From Planctomycetota bacterium (GTDB lineage: Bacteria > Planctomycetota > J058), in the NCBI GenBank assembly GCA_023954375.1, contig JAMLIC010000041.1, forward strand, positions 1-64,000: 64,000 nt of DNA. The letters are read 5' to 3'. Made by a program: the position numbers and the translations under genes. This document shows positions 32,491 through 40,606 of the stretch, one piece after another (position 1 is the first letter of the stretch; each line of letters starts with the position of its first letter). Below the pieces are notes generated by a model. The model was not told the origin of the DNA. It ran no database searches and was given only the letters and a program-made list of their open reading frames with translations.

Positions 32491-35151
32491 GTGGCCAGGC
32501 GCAAGAAGAAGAAGGGTCCGCGGCCGCCTCAGGCCGGCGTCGCGCCGGCGGACGCCTGCGACGACGGGCCCGAGGCGTGCCCCCGCTGCGAGCGCCCGGT
32601 CGACGACGACGCGGACGGCCGCGAGTGCCCCGCCTGCGGGGCGGCTCACCACGCCGCCTGCTGGGAGCCGGGCTGCGCCGCCTGCGCCGCGCGCCCGGCC
32701 GCGACGACGATCGTCGCCGCGCCCCCTCCGCCTGCGACGGGGCCCGTCACCGAGACGGTCACCGAGGCGACCACGGTCGCGGTGGCCGACCCGGCGCCCG
32801 AGGTCGTGGGCACGCCGGTGCCGGCCTCGCCGCCCGCGCCGCCCGAGCGCCCGCCCGAGACCGGCGCGTGGGGCGGGCTGCAGCGCTGGGTGGCCGGGCT
32901 GCGCGAGGAGTTCGCCACGCCGGGGGCGGCGGCCTTCCTGCTGGCGATCGTGGCGGTCGCCGCCTACGCGAACTGCTTCAACGTCCCGTTCCTGTTCGAC
33001 GACGCGCCGGTGATCACGCGCAACCGCCTCCTCTGGCAGTGGGAGACCTGGCCCGACCTGGTGCGCTGGAACCCGACCCGCGCCCTGACGAACCTGACGT
33101 TCCTGGCCAACTTCAAGCTCGCGGGCACGTCGGCGATCCAGCCCTACGGGGACACGTGGACCTACCACGTCGTGAGCCTCGCCCTGCACGTGGTGAACGC
33201 GCTCCTCCTGTTCAAGCTCGTGCGCGACCTCTTGCTGGCGCGCGCGGCGCAGGGCGGCCGCGAGGTCCCGCGCGGGCTGGAGCACTGGGCCGCCCTGCTG
33301 GCGGCGGTCGTGTGGGTCGCGCACCCGGCCAACACGATGGCCGTGACCTACATCGCCCAGCGCTACGCCCTGCTCGCCGCGACGGCCTTCCTCGGGACGC
33401 TCGTCCTCTACGTGCGCCTGCGCGCGCGGGTCGAGCGCGAGGGCGGGCTGGACGTGGGGCGAGACTGGCCGGCGATGCTCGGCCTCGCCGCCGCGGGCCT
33501 GTGCTGCTTCGCGACCAAGGAGAACGCGTTCGTCATCCCGGGCGCGGTCGTGCTCGTCGAGGCCCTGTTCTTCCGCGCGCGCTACCTCCTGCCCATGCTC
33601 GGCGTGGGGGCCGCCTTCGGCGCGGTGGGCGTCGGGATCCGCCTCTACCAGGTGGGCGGCGACATGGAGGCCTTCCTCCCCGCGCGCTCGCCGGCGAGCG
33701 ACCGCTGGCAGTACGCGACGACGCAGGTCGTCGTCACGCTCCGCTACCTGCACCTCTGGTTCATGCCGCACGACCTGTGCGTCGAGCAGAGCTTCCCCTT
33801 CGAGTGGGCCACCAAGGGCCGCGACATGGCGGTCGCCGCCCTCGGCCACGGCCTGATCCTCGCGCTCGCGGGGCTCCTCCTCGCGCGCGGGCTGCGCTTC
33901 GTCCCCTTCGCGGTCGCCTGGTACTACCTGACGAACCTCGTCGAGTCGTCGATCATCCCGATCCTCGACCCCATGGTCGACCACCGCATGTACCTGCCGA
34001 CGGCCATGCTCGCCCCGGCGCTCGCCGTGTCGCTGGCGCGGGCCTGGCCGTGGCTCGTCCGGCGCCTGCCCCGCGCCCGCGAGGCGGCGCCGCTCGCGTG
34101 CATGGGGCTCGTCGTGCTGATGGTCGTCGGCACCCTCGTTCGCAACGCCGCCTGGGCGTCGTCGACGGGGATCTGGGAGGACACGATCCGGAAGCGGCCC
34201 GACTGCGCCCGCGCCTACTCGAGCCTCGGCATGGAGCACCTCTACGCCGGCGAGTGGCTGCAGGCGATCCAGCCCATCGAGACGGCGCTCCACCTCGGCG
34301 CCTACCACGTCGAGGGCTGGAACAACCTCGGCAAGGCCTACCTCGAGCTCGAGCAGTGGGAGAAGGCGGCCCACGCGCTCGAGCGCGGGATCCAGGTCGA
34401 CAAGGTGGCGCCCTCGCCCTCGACGCCGCTGTGCTGGAACAACCTGGGCCTCGTGTTCTTCAACGTGGCCCTGCGCCACACCGACCCGGCGAAGCGCAGG
34501 GAGTCGCTGGAGCTCGCCGCGTCGCGCCTGGCGGAGGCGGTGCGCCTCGACCCCGGCTACGAGATGGCCTGGATCAACCTGGGCAACGCCCGCTTCCAGC
34601 TGATGAACCTGAGCGAGGGCGAGCAGCGCCGGCTGCACGCCGAGGGCTGCGTCGCCGCGCTCGGCCAGGCGGAGCGCGTGGCCCTCCGCCGCGGCGGCGC
34701 CCTCTCCGTCACGGCCTACCGCTACCGGTCGCTGGCGATGGCCGAGATGGGCCGCGCGCTCGACGCGTTCCCCTTCGCGCTCGACCTCGCCGAGCTCTAC
34801 GGCGCGACGACGCCGCAGGTGCTCGAGGACCTGGGGCGCCTCGCCGTCGCCGCGGCCGAGCAGCACCGGGCCGACGCCGCCGCCGGCGACGCCGGCCCGG
34901 CCGCCGCCGCGCCGGCCGCCCCGCCCGAGGCGCTCGGGAAGGCCCTGACGGCCGCCGCGACCGGCCTCGACGGCCTCCTCGCGCGCGAGCCCGGGCGCGT
35001 GAGCGCGCGCGCCCTGCGGGCGAAGGTCGCCCTGTGCGCGGGCGACCGGGCGAAGGCCGTCGCGCTGCTGCGCGAGGGCCTCGACGCCGCCGAGGCCGGC
35101 TCGGCCGACGCGGCGGCGCTCGAGGCGGAGCTGCGGCGGGTGGGGGAGTAG
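32491..35151 (+). CDS. TMTC-like membrane glycosyltransferase with N-terminal RING-like zinc finger and TPRs
   Basis: An 886-residue protein starting at GTG 32491. After a basic N-terminus (MARRKKKKG) comes a cluster C30-x2-C33...C46-x2-C49-x4-H54-x2-C57-x4-C62-x2-C65 with 'HHAACW', resembling prokaryotic RING/treble-clef fingers. A Pro/Thr/Val-rich linker leads to ~10 membrane helices from residue ~150. The loop FLFDDAPVITRN and the segments TRALTNLTFLANF, TYHVVSLALHVVNAL and HPANTMAVTYIAQRY match the TMTC/PMT-like GT-C glycosyltransferases, which use a lipid-linked sugar on the outer face; the DD pair is the likely catalytic acid. Residues ~570-790 are tetratricopeptide repeats (WNNLGKAYLELEQWEKAAHAL, WNNLGLVFFNVAL). 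It would glycosylate exported proteins, possibly including the neighbouring giant protein (inference). Confidence 0.85.
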   Translation: MARRKKKKGPRPPQAGVAPADACDDGPEACPRCERPVDDDADGRECPACGAAHHAACWEPGCAACAARPAATTIVAAPPPPATGPVTETVTEATTVAVADPAPEVVGTPVPASPPAPPERPPETGAWGGLQRWVAGLREEFATPGAAAFLLAIVAVAAYANCFNVPFLFDDAPVITRNRLLWQWETWPDLVRWNPTRALTNLTFLANFKLAGTSAIQPYGDTWTYHVVSLALHVVNALLLFKLVRDLLLARAAQGGREVPRGLEHWAALLAAVVWVAHPANTMAVTYIAQRYALLAATAFLGTLVLYVRLRARVEREGGLDVGRDWPAMLGLAAAGLCCFATKENAFVIPGAVVLVEALFFRARYLLPMLGVGAAFGAVGVGIRLYQVGGDMEAFLPARSPASDRWQYATTQVVVTLRYLHLWFMPHDLCVEQSFPFEWATKGRDMAVAALGHGLILALAGLLLARGLRFVPFAVAWYYLTNLVESSIIPILDPMVDHRMYLPTAMLAPALAVSLARAWPWLVRRLPRAREAAPLACMGLVVLMVVGTLVRNAAWASSTGIWEDTIRKRPDCARAYSSLGMEHLYAGEWLQAIQPIETALHLGAYHVEGWNNLGKAYLELEQWEKAAHALERGIQVDKVAPSPSTPLCWNNLGLVFFNVALRHTDPAKRRESLELAASRLAEAVRLDPGYEMAWINLGNARFQLMNLSEGEQRRLHAEGCVAALGQAERVALRRGGALSVTAYRYRSLAMAEMGRALDAFPFALDLAELYGATTPQVLEDLGRLAVAAAEQHRADAAAGDAGPAAAAPAAPPEALGKALTAAATGLDGLLAREPGRVSARALRAKVALCAGDRAKAVALLREGLDAAEAGSADAAALEAELRRVGE

Positions 35152-35158
35152 CGGGCGG

Positions 35159-36070
35159 CTACGGCCTCGGCAGCGGCACCCGGTCCAGGTCGCGCACGGC
35201 CCGCACCCGCGGGAAGACTGCGCGCGCCTCCTCCACGAACGGCTTGGTGCTCGGGTAGCGCTGGGAGAAGTGCGTGAGCACGAGCGTGCCCAGGACGCCG
35301 CCCTCGGCGGCGATCGTGGCCGCCTCGCGGGCGGTCAAGTGCTTGTGGTCGCGCGCCAGGTCGGCGTGCTCCTCGAGGTAGGTCGACTCGACGACGGCGA
35401 GGTCGGTCCCGCGGACGAGCGCCAGGGCGCCCTCGCAGGGGCGCGTGTCCATGACGAACCCGAAGGCGGCCCCGCGCTTGTGCTCGGTCACCTCGGCCAG
35501 GGTCACGGGGCCGTCGGGCGCGTCGACCTTCCCCTCGCGCTGGAGCTTGCCGACGAGGGGCCCGCGGACGCCCCTCGCCTCGAGCTTCTCCTTGTCGAAG
35601 CGGAGCCCGTCGCGCTCCTTGACCCGGTAGCCGAACGTGTCGACCGAGTGCTCCAGCGGGTGCGCCTCGATCGTGAACGTGGCGTCCTCGACCACGACGC
35701 CCGCCTCCTTGACCGGGCGCGGGACGAGCTCGACCGTGCGGTGGAAGATCGTCGAGCGGATCAGCCGCTCGTAGTAGGCCTGCCCGCTGCGGGGGAAGAA
35801 CACCTCGACGGCGTGCGGGACCCGGTCGAGCGAGAGCCGCTGGACGATCCCCGCCAGGCCGAGGGCGTGGTCGCCGTGGAAGTGGGTGATCAGCACCCGG
35901 GTGACCTCGGGCACGGCGATGTCCGCCATGATGAACTGGCGCTGCGTGCCCTCGCCCGGGTCGAAGAGGAAGCTCACCCCGTCCCAGCGCAGCAGGTAGC
36001 CGTTGTGGTTGCGGTAGCGGGTGGGCACCTGGCTCGAGGTGCCGAGCGCCACGAACTCGCGGAGGCTCAC
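35159..36070 (-). CDS. rnz: Ribonuclease Z
   Basis: A 303-residue metallo-beta-lactamase-fold endonuclease that trims the 3' end of tRNA precursors. The zinc motif HFHGDHALGLAGI is present, with the N-terminal FLFDPGEGTQRQ segment, an ATFTIEAHPLEHSVDTFGYR substrate region (His for metal), and the C-terminal motif LVLTHFSQRY. Its length is normal for the short (RNase Z-S) type. It starts with GTG 36070 and is divergent from the radical SAM operon; the AT-rich hexamer TATACT at 36106 has a usable mirror image (AGTATA) on this strand, so one small site could serve both directions. It ends eight bases from the end of the glycosyltransferase gene. Confidence 0.95.
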   Translation of the reverse strand: MSLREFVALGTSSQVPTRYRNHNGYLLRWDGVSFLFDPGEGTQRQFIMADIAVPEVTRVLITHFHGDHALGLAGIVQRLSLDRVPHAVEVFFPRSGQAYYERLIRSTIFHRTVELVPRPVKEAGVVVEDATFTIEAHPLEHSVDTFGYRVKERDGLRFDKEKLEARGVRGPLVGKLQREGKVDAPDGPVTLAEVTEHKRGAAFGFVMDTRPCEGALALVRGTDLAVVESTYLEEHADLARDHKHLTAREAATIAAEGGVLGTLVLTHFSQRYPSTKPFVEEARAVFPRVRAVRDLDRVPLPRP

Positions 36071-36105
36071 GTGGGGTCCGTCCTGGGTGTCGCCGGGGGG
36101 CGCGC

Positions 36106-36111
36106 TATACT
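36106..36111 (+). promoter_or_regulatory. -10 element for the radical SAM operon
   Basis: TATACT lies 45 bases before the ATG at 36156; a GGAGG ribosome-binding site sits at 36148-36152. It is the only AT-rich hexamer in this 85-base divergent spacer. No good -35 box is visible. Confidence 0.5.
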
Positions 36112-36155
36112 ACCCCGCGCGGAACCGGACCGGGCAGGTCCGGTCCCGGAGGATC

Positions 36156-37232
36156 ATGGCCGGTCGGCTCCTGCGACTCTACCGGGACGGGGCGAAGTTC
36201 GCGCGCCTGGCGCTGCGGCGCCGCGCGCGCACGCCGCGCGAGGTGCAGCTCGAGGTCACCAACCGGTGCAACCTCGACTGCGACATGTGCCCGCGGCTGT
36301 CGCTCCTGAAGGTCCCCGAGCAGGACATGTCGCGCGAGACGTTCGAGGCCGTGCTCGCGCGCCTCGACCGGCCGCACGTGGTCACGCTCACCGGGTGGGG
36401 CGAGCCGCTCATGCACCCCGAGCTGTTCGGGTTCATCGACCGGCTGCTCGAGCGCTGGCCGGGCGTCGACGTGGGCTTCACCACCAACGGCCACCTGCTC
36501 ACCGACGGGGTCGTCGACAAGGTCCTCGCCCGGAGGGTGGCCCGGATCAACGTGTCGCTCGAGGAGCTCCCCTGGGCCGACGCGCCCCCGCCGCCCGCCG
36601 AGACGAACCCGCTCAAGGGCCACCAGAACCGCGTCGCGCGCGACGGCCACCCGACGCCGCCGAAGGTCGTCGAGCACCTGCGCCGCTTCCTCGCGCGCCG
36701 CGCCGCCCGGGCCGCGCGCGGCGAGCCGGCCCCCGAGGTGCGCCTGCAGGTCGTGCTCTTCCCCGGCGGCGGCGAGGTCGTCGAGCGGCTGGTCGACTTC
36801 GCGGCCGACCTCGGCTTCCAGGCGGTGAACATCGTGCGCCTCGACGTGCGCGGCCGGCCCGACCTCGCCCGCCCGGGCTTCGAGGAGGAGCGCGCGCTGA
36901 TCGCCCGCGCCCGCGCGCGCGGCGCCGCCCGCGGCGTGCCCGTCGGGTCGGTGAACGACCACGGCGTCCTCCTGCGCCTCGCCTCGCACGGCGACCGCGC
37001 CTGCCTGCGCCTCGACAGCTACATCTACGTCGACGTCCACGGCAACGTCGCGCCCTGCTGCCTGCTCCGCTCGGTGAAGGTGGGCAACCTCGTCGAGCAG
37101 CCGCTCGCCGAGGTCTGGAGCGGCGACGCCCTGCGCGCCTTCCAGGGCCGCGAGCCGCACCCGGCCTGCCGCGGCTGCGACGCCTTCCACCACGGCCAAG
37201 CGACGCCGGATGCCATGACGGGGGTCCGATGA
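36156..37232 (+). CDS. Radical SAM/SPASM protein
   Basis: A 358-residue enzyme. The radical SAM cluster motif is CNLDCDMC near residue 38, preceded by the typical 'VQLEVTNR' strand; LTGWGEPLMHPE is the GxGEP SAM-binding motif. The C-terminal part has the SPASM pattern: CLRLDSYIYVDVHGNVAPCCLLRSVKVGNL...EVWSG...CRGCDAF, for one or more extra Fe-S clusters. Between them is a ~60-residue Pro/Arg-rich insertion (ADAPPPPAETNPLKG...). SPASM proteins modify peptides or small substrates; the substrate is unknown and no precursor peptide is adjacent. The ATG at 36156 has a GGAGG site. Its TGA overlaps the ATG of the next gene (ATGA), so both radical SAM enzymes probably act in one pathway. Confidence 0.9.
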   Translation: MAGRLLRLYRDGAKFARLALRRRARTPREVQLEVTNRCNLDCDMCPRLSLLKVPEQDMSRETFEAVLARLDRPHVVTLTGWGEPLMHPELFGFIDRLLERWPGVDVGFTTNGHLLTDGVVDKVLARRVARINVSLEELPWADAPPPPAETNPLKGHQNRVARDGHPTPPKVVEHLRRFLARRAARAARGEPAPEVRLQVVLFPGGGEVVERLVDFAADLGFQAVNIVRLDVRGRPDLARPGFEEERALIARARARGAARGVPVGSVNDHGVLLRLASHGDRACLRLDSYIYVDVHGNVAPCCLLRSVKVGNLVEQPLAEVWSGDALRAFQGREPHPACRGCDAFHHGQATPDAMTGVR

Positions 37233-38683
37233 CCAGGGTCACCTTCCTCGAGCCGCCCGCCGTGACCGAGCGCAACCCGGAGCGCTTCGCCGGCTGCACC
37301 TACGAGCTGTATCACTTCCCCGACCTGGGCAACCTCTACGCGTTCACCATGCTCCACGAGCGCGGCGTGGAGGTCGACTACCTCGACGCGAGCCTGCTCG
37401 GCGACGACGCGGCGGCGTTCGAGCGGCGCCTGGCCGAGCGCCCGGCCGACTGGTACGTGCTCCACGCCGTCGTCCTGGCCAAGCCGACCGACCTCCACTG
37501 GATCGCCGCCCTGCGGCGGCTCCAGCCCGCCGCGCGGATCGTCGTCCACGGCCCCGAGGCCACGCGCGTCCCGGCGGAGTACCTCACCGTCGGCGGCGCC
37601 CTCGACCCGCAGGTGATCGTCGTCCGCGGCGAGATGGAGCGCGCGCTGGTCGACCTCGTCCTCGGGCAGATGCCGGCGCCGCCCTACGGCGTCTCGCGCG
37701 TCGAGGCCGGCGAGGTGAAGACCTACGCGCCCGACCCGCGGGGCTACATCCCGTTCGACGACCTGCCGATCCCGGCGCGCGACCACCCGGCGCTCGACCG
37801 CTACCGCGACCGCTACTTCAACCCGAAGTACCAGGGCCGCCCCCACGCGCTCGTCCTCACGTCCCGCGGCTGCTCGTTCCGCTGCTCGTTCTGCGTCCCC
37901 AACGCGATCTCTTTCGCGCGCGAGATGGAGGCGTTCGCCACGACCGGCCGGAAGCCCCCCGTCGCGCAGGCCAGCCCCGAGCGGATCGCGCGCGAGTTCC
38001 AGTGGCTGAAGGACCGCGGCTACCGGTCGGTGCACATCGCCGACGACCAGTTCCTGTGGGCGCGCAAGCGCACGCTCGAGGTCTGCCGCCTGCTCGAGCC
38101 GATCGGCATGGAGTGGGGCATGCTCTCGCGCGCCGACTTCCTCACCGACGAGGAGGTCGTCATGGCGCTGGCCCGCGCCGGCTGCGTCTCGATCGACATC
38201 GGGGTCGAGTCGCTGCGCCAGGAGGTCCTCGACAGGATCAACAAGGACCTGAAGGTCGAGGACGTCTACACGGCCGTGCGGCTGCTCCGCAGGCACGGGA
38301 TCTCGCCCAAGCTGAACATCATGTTCGGCACGACGCCCGACGAGACGCCCGAGGACGTCTACTGGACGGTGGCCGAGCTGAAGAAGCTCGACGTCACGAA
38401 CGTGATGTTCGCCATCGCCACGCCGTTCAAGGGCACGGCCTTCTACGAGCACTGCCGCGACAACGGCTACCTGATCGACGAGAGCGACGACCTCAACCCC
38501 ATGGGCAAGGCGATGATCAGCTACCCGCGGCTGACGAACACGCAGCTCGAGGAGCTCGAGCGCTTCGCCTACCGCAGCTTCTACCTGCGGCCCAAGGTCG
38601 TCGTCGACCGCCTGCGGCGCGCCCGGACCGTGAAGGACCTCGTGCAGGACCTGCGCGTCGCGGCGCGGGTCCTCTTGCACTGA
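37229..38683 (+). CDS. B12-binding-domain radical SAM protein
   Basis: A 484-residue protein with an N-terminal Rossmann-type cobalamin-binding-like domain (residues ~1-150; LYAFTMLHERGVEVDYLDASL, IVVHGPEATRVPAEYL) and a radical SAM domain with CSFRCSFC near residue 214. SVHIADDQFLWARKR, IDIGVESLRQEVLDRINK and SPKLNIMFGTTPDETPEDV are the usual Elp3/MiaB-type strands of this class. The DxHxxG cobalamin motif is not evident, so B12 may bind base-off without it or be absent. Such proteins include methylases and cyclases of lipids or natural products. It is coupled to the preceding SPASM gene by a four-base ATGA overlap and ends two bases from the convergent Mpo1-like gene. Confidence 0.88.
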   Translation: MTRVTFLEPPAVTERNPERFAGCTYELYHFPDLGNLYAFTMLHERGVEVDYLDASLLGDDAAAFERRLAERPADWYVLHAVVLAKPTDLHWIAALRRLQPAARIVVHGPEATRVPAEYLTVGGALDPQVIVVRGEMERALVDLVLGQMPAPPYGVSRVEAGEVKTYAPDPRGYIPFDDLPIPARDHPALDRYRDRYFNPKYQGRPHALVLTSRGCSFRCSFCVPNAISFAREMEAFATTGRKPPVAQASPERIAREFQWLKDRGYRSVHIADDQFLWARKRTLEVCRLLEPIGMEWGMLSRADFLTDEEVVMALARAGCVSIDIGVESLRQEVLDRINKDLKVEDVYTAVRLLRRHGISPKLNIMFGTTPDETPEDVYWTVAELKKLDVTNVMFAIATPFKGTAFYEHCRDNGYLIDESDDLNPMGKAMISYPRLTNTQLEELERFAYRSFYLRPKVVVDRLRRARTVKDLVQDLRVAARVLLH

Positions 38684-38684
38684 G

Positions 38685-39239
38685 TCACGCCGTCGCCGCG
38701 ACGACCTCGCGCGCGGCCCCGTTGCGGCCCTGGTGCTCCACCGCCGGCGCCGGCGCGCCGCCGGTGACGAGGCGCTTGAGCTGCCCCACGTCCCACACCG
38801 GCCCGGCGACGAACGACAGCGGGTCGTCGGCGAAGGCGGGCGCCTTCTTCTCGAACACGCCGTGGCCGATGATGTTCAGCACCCAGCCCGCCGTGAACGA
38901 CGAGGCCGAGGCGAACCAGAACGGCCCGAGCGGCCGGAAGGCGAGCAGGCCGGCGGCGCCGCCGAGGATCATGGGGATCCCGACCACGTGCAGGGCCCGG
39001 TTGACCGGGTCCTGGTGGGTCGCCTCGTAGAAGGCGACGGCGTGGCGCCAGCGCTCCTCGCCCGTGCCCTCGAAGGCGTTGACCCGGCGCCACTCCTGCT
39101 CGAGCCCGGCGAAGCCCTTGGCGAACAGCCCCAGCGCCAGCGCCTTCTGCCCGGCGAGGAGCGACGCCATGCCGAGCGAGGCGCAGGCCAGGTCCCGGTT
39201 CTTCTTCACCGAGAGGTGGTCGATCAGCTTGGCGAGCAT
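38685..39239 (-). CDS. Mpo1-like (DUF962) family membrane protein
   Basis: A 184-residue protein. Residues ~65-90 read AFYEATHQDPVNRALHVVGIP, and later NIIGHGVFEKKAPAFADDPLSFVAGPVW; both His-rich stretches are the conserved core of the Mpo1/YGL010w family, in which four His bind Fe(II). Yeast Mpo1 is a dioxygenase that removes one carbon from 2-hydroxy fatty acids. Two or three hydrophobic segments (PMILGGAAGLLAF, PFWFASASSFTAGWVLNII) fit a membrane protein. The ATG at 39239 has an AGGAGG site and a recognisable promoter upstream. The ~55-residue N-terminal helix region before the core is longer than usual. Bacterial function is not established. Confidence 0.85.
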   Translation of the reverse strand: MLAKLIDHLSVKKNRDLACASLGMASLLAGQKALALGLFAKGFAGLEQEWRRVNAFEGTGEERWRHAVAFYEATHQDPVNRALHVVGIPMILGGAAGLLAFRPLGPFWFASASSFTAGWVLNIIGHGVFEKKAPAFADDPLSFVAGPVWDVGQLKRLVTGGAPAPAVEHQGRNGAAREVVAATA

Positions 39240-39263
39240 GGCGGGCCTCCTGCGAGGCCGCCG

Positions 39264-39293
39264 ATCGTAACGGCTGGCGCCCGGTGAAGTAAA
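39264..39293 (-). promoter_or_regulatory. Promoter of the Mpo1-like gene
   Basis: On the minus strand TTTACT (39293-39288), 18 bases, then TACGAT (39269-39264), followed by an AGGAGG ribosome-binding site and ATG at 39239. The -35 box matches four of six consensus bases. Confidence 0.55.
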
Positions 39294-39313
39294 GCGTTCG
39301 CCTCCCGCCCTGG

Positions 39314-40507
39314 CTAGTCCTCCACCCCGTGGAGCTCCACCAGGAACACGAGGGTCGCGTTGGGCGGGATCGAAGGCGGCGAGCCGCGCGGGCCGTAGCC
39401 CAGGTCGGCCGGGATCGTGAAGCGATAGACGCCGCCGACCTTCATCAGCTGCAGCCCCTCGTTCCAGCCCTGGATCACCTGCCCCAGGCGGAAGGTGGCC
39501 ATCTCCCCGCGCGCGAACGACGCGTCGAAGAGCGTCCCGTCGGTCAGCCAGCCCGCGTAGTGGACCGTCACCTGCTCGCCCATCTTCGGCTGGCGGCCGG
39601 TGCCCTCCTTGATGACCTCGTAGCCGAGGCCGCTCTCCGTCTTCTTCAGCTTGTCCGCCGGCGTCGCGGCGAACTCGGGGACGGGAATCGGCGCGACGAT
39701 GTCGACCATCTCGAGCTCCCACACCGTCGTCGAGTTCGGCGGCAGGCCGGGCATCCCCCGGGCGCCGAAGCCGAGCGCCGGCGGGACCTCCAGCCGCACC
39801 TTGCCGCCCTTCTTCATCAGCAGGACGGCCTCCTTCATGAAGCGCAGGTTGAGGTCGCCCGCGCGGGCGCGGATCTCCTGCCCGCTGTCGGCGCTGCAGT
39901 CGAGGAGCTTGCCCTCGGTGGTCCAGAACGCGTAGCGGAGGACGAACGTGTCCTGGTCGGTGCAGGCCGGGCCATCGCCCTCGGCGAGCAGCTCGACCTT
40001 GAGCCCGCTCGGGGTCGTCGTCTGCTTCTCCGGGTCGGCGGCGCGGAACTCGGGCGCCGCCGCGGCGACCTGCACCTCGAGCAGCTCGACCTCGAAGATC
40101 AGCGTGGCCCTGGGCGGGATCGTCGGCGGGCGGCCCTGCTCGCCGTAGGCGAGCTGGTAGGGGATCACGAGCTTGTGGCGGGCGCCCGGCGTCATGAGCG
40201 CCAGGCCCTCGTTCCAGCCCTCGATCACCTGCCCGAGCCGGAAGGTCGCGGGCTGGCCGCGCGCGACCGACGAGTCGAAGATCGTCCCGTCCTCGAGCCA
40301 GCCGGTGTAGTGGACCGTCACCGCGTCGCGCAGCTTGGGGCGCGGGCCCTCGCCGCCGGGCGTGAGGATCGAGTAGCGCAGGCCGGACGCGGTCGTCACC
40401 GGGTCCTTGTCGGCCGGGATCGGCCGGCGGTCCTGGGCCTGGACGGAGAGCACGCCGGCCAGGCCGAGGAGGGCGGCGGCGGCGCTGAGGGCGAGGGGAC
40501 GCTTCAT
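39314..40507 (-). CDS. Exported FKBP-type peptidyl-prolyl isomerase with three FKBP domains
   Basis: A 397-residue protein with a Sec signal peptide (KRPLALSAAAALLGLAGVLSVQA). It has three FKBP units: residues ~40-135 (YTGWLEDGTIFDSS, VIEGWNEGL, YGEQGRPPTIPPRATLIFEVEL), ~150-260, and ~280-395 (YAGWLTDGTLFDAS, VIQGWNEGL, YGPRGSPPSIPPNATLVFLVEL). The first and third keep the FKBP active-site residues; the middle one is degenerate (LRYAFWTTEGKLLDCS, no GW pair) and carries two Cys. It would assist folding of exported proteins in the periplasm, a plausible need beside very large secreted beta proteins (inference). The ATG at 40507 lacks a strong ribosome-binding site. Confidence 0.92.
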   Translation of the reverse strand: MKRPLALSAAAALLGLAGVLSVQAQDRRPIPADKDPVTTASGLRYSILTPGGEGPRPKLRDAVTVHYTGWLEDGTIFDSSVARGQPATFRLGQVIEGWNEGLALMTPGARHKLVIPYQLAYGEQGRPPTIPPRATLIFEVELLEVQVAAAAPEFRAADPEKQTTTPSGLKVELLAEGDGPACTDQDTFVLRYAFWTTEGKLLDCSADSGQEIRARAGDLNLRFMKEAVLLMKKGGKVRLEVPPALGFGARGMPGLPPNSTTVWELEMVDIVAPIPVPEFAATPADKLKKTESGLGYEVIKEGTGRQPKMGEQVTVHYAGWLTDGTLFDASFARGEMATFRLGQVIQGWNEGLQLMKVGGVYRFTIPADLGYGPRGSPPSIPPNATLVFLVELHGVED

Positions 40508-40591
40508 CGGGATGCCTCGGGTGGGGCGAGGAGGATACCAGGCGACCGCGCGTCGGGTGCCTTCGTGCCCGCGGGGTCTGGCGCCACCAGG

Positions 40592-40597
40592 TAAGCT
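40592..40597 (+). promoter_or_regulatory. -10 element immediately before lgt
   Basis: TAAGCT ends nine bases before the ATG at 40607 with no ribosome-binding site between; a leaderless transcript is likely. Confidence 0.4.
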
Positions 40598-40606
40598 CGG
40601 CGCCCC

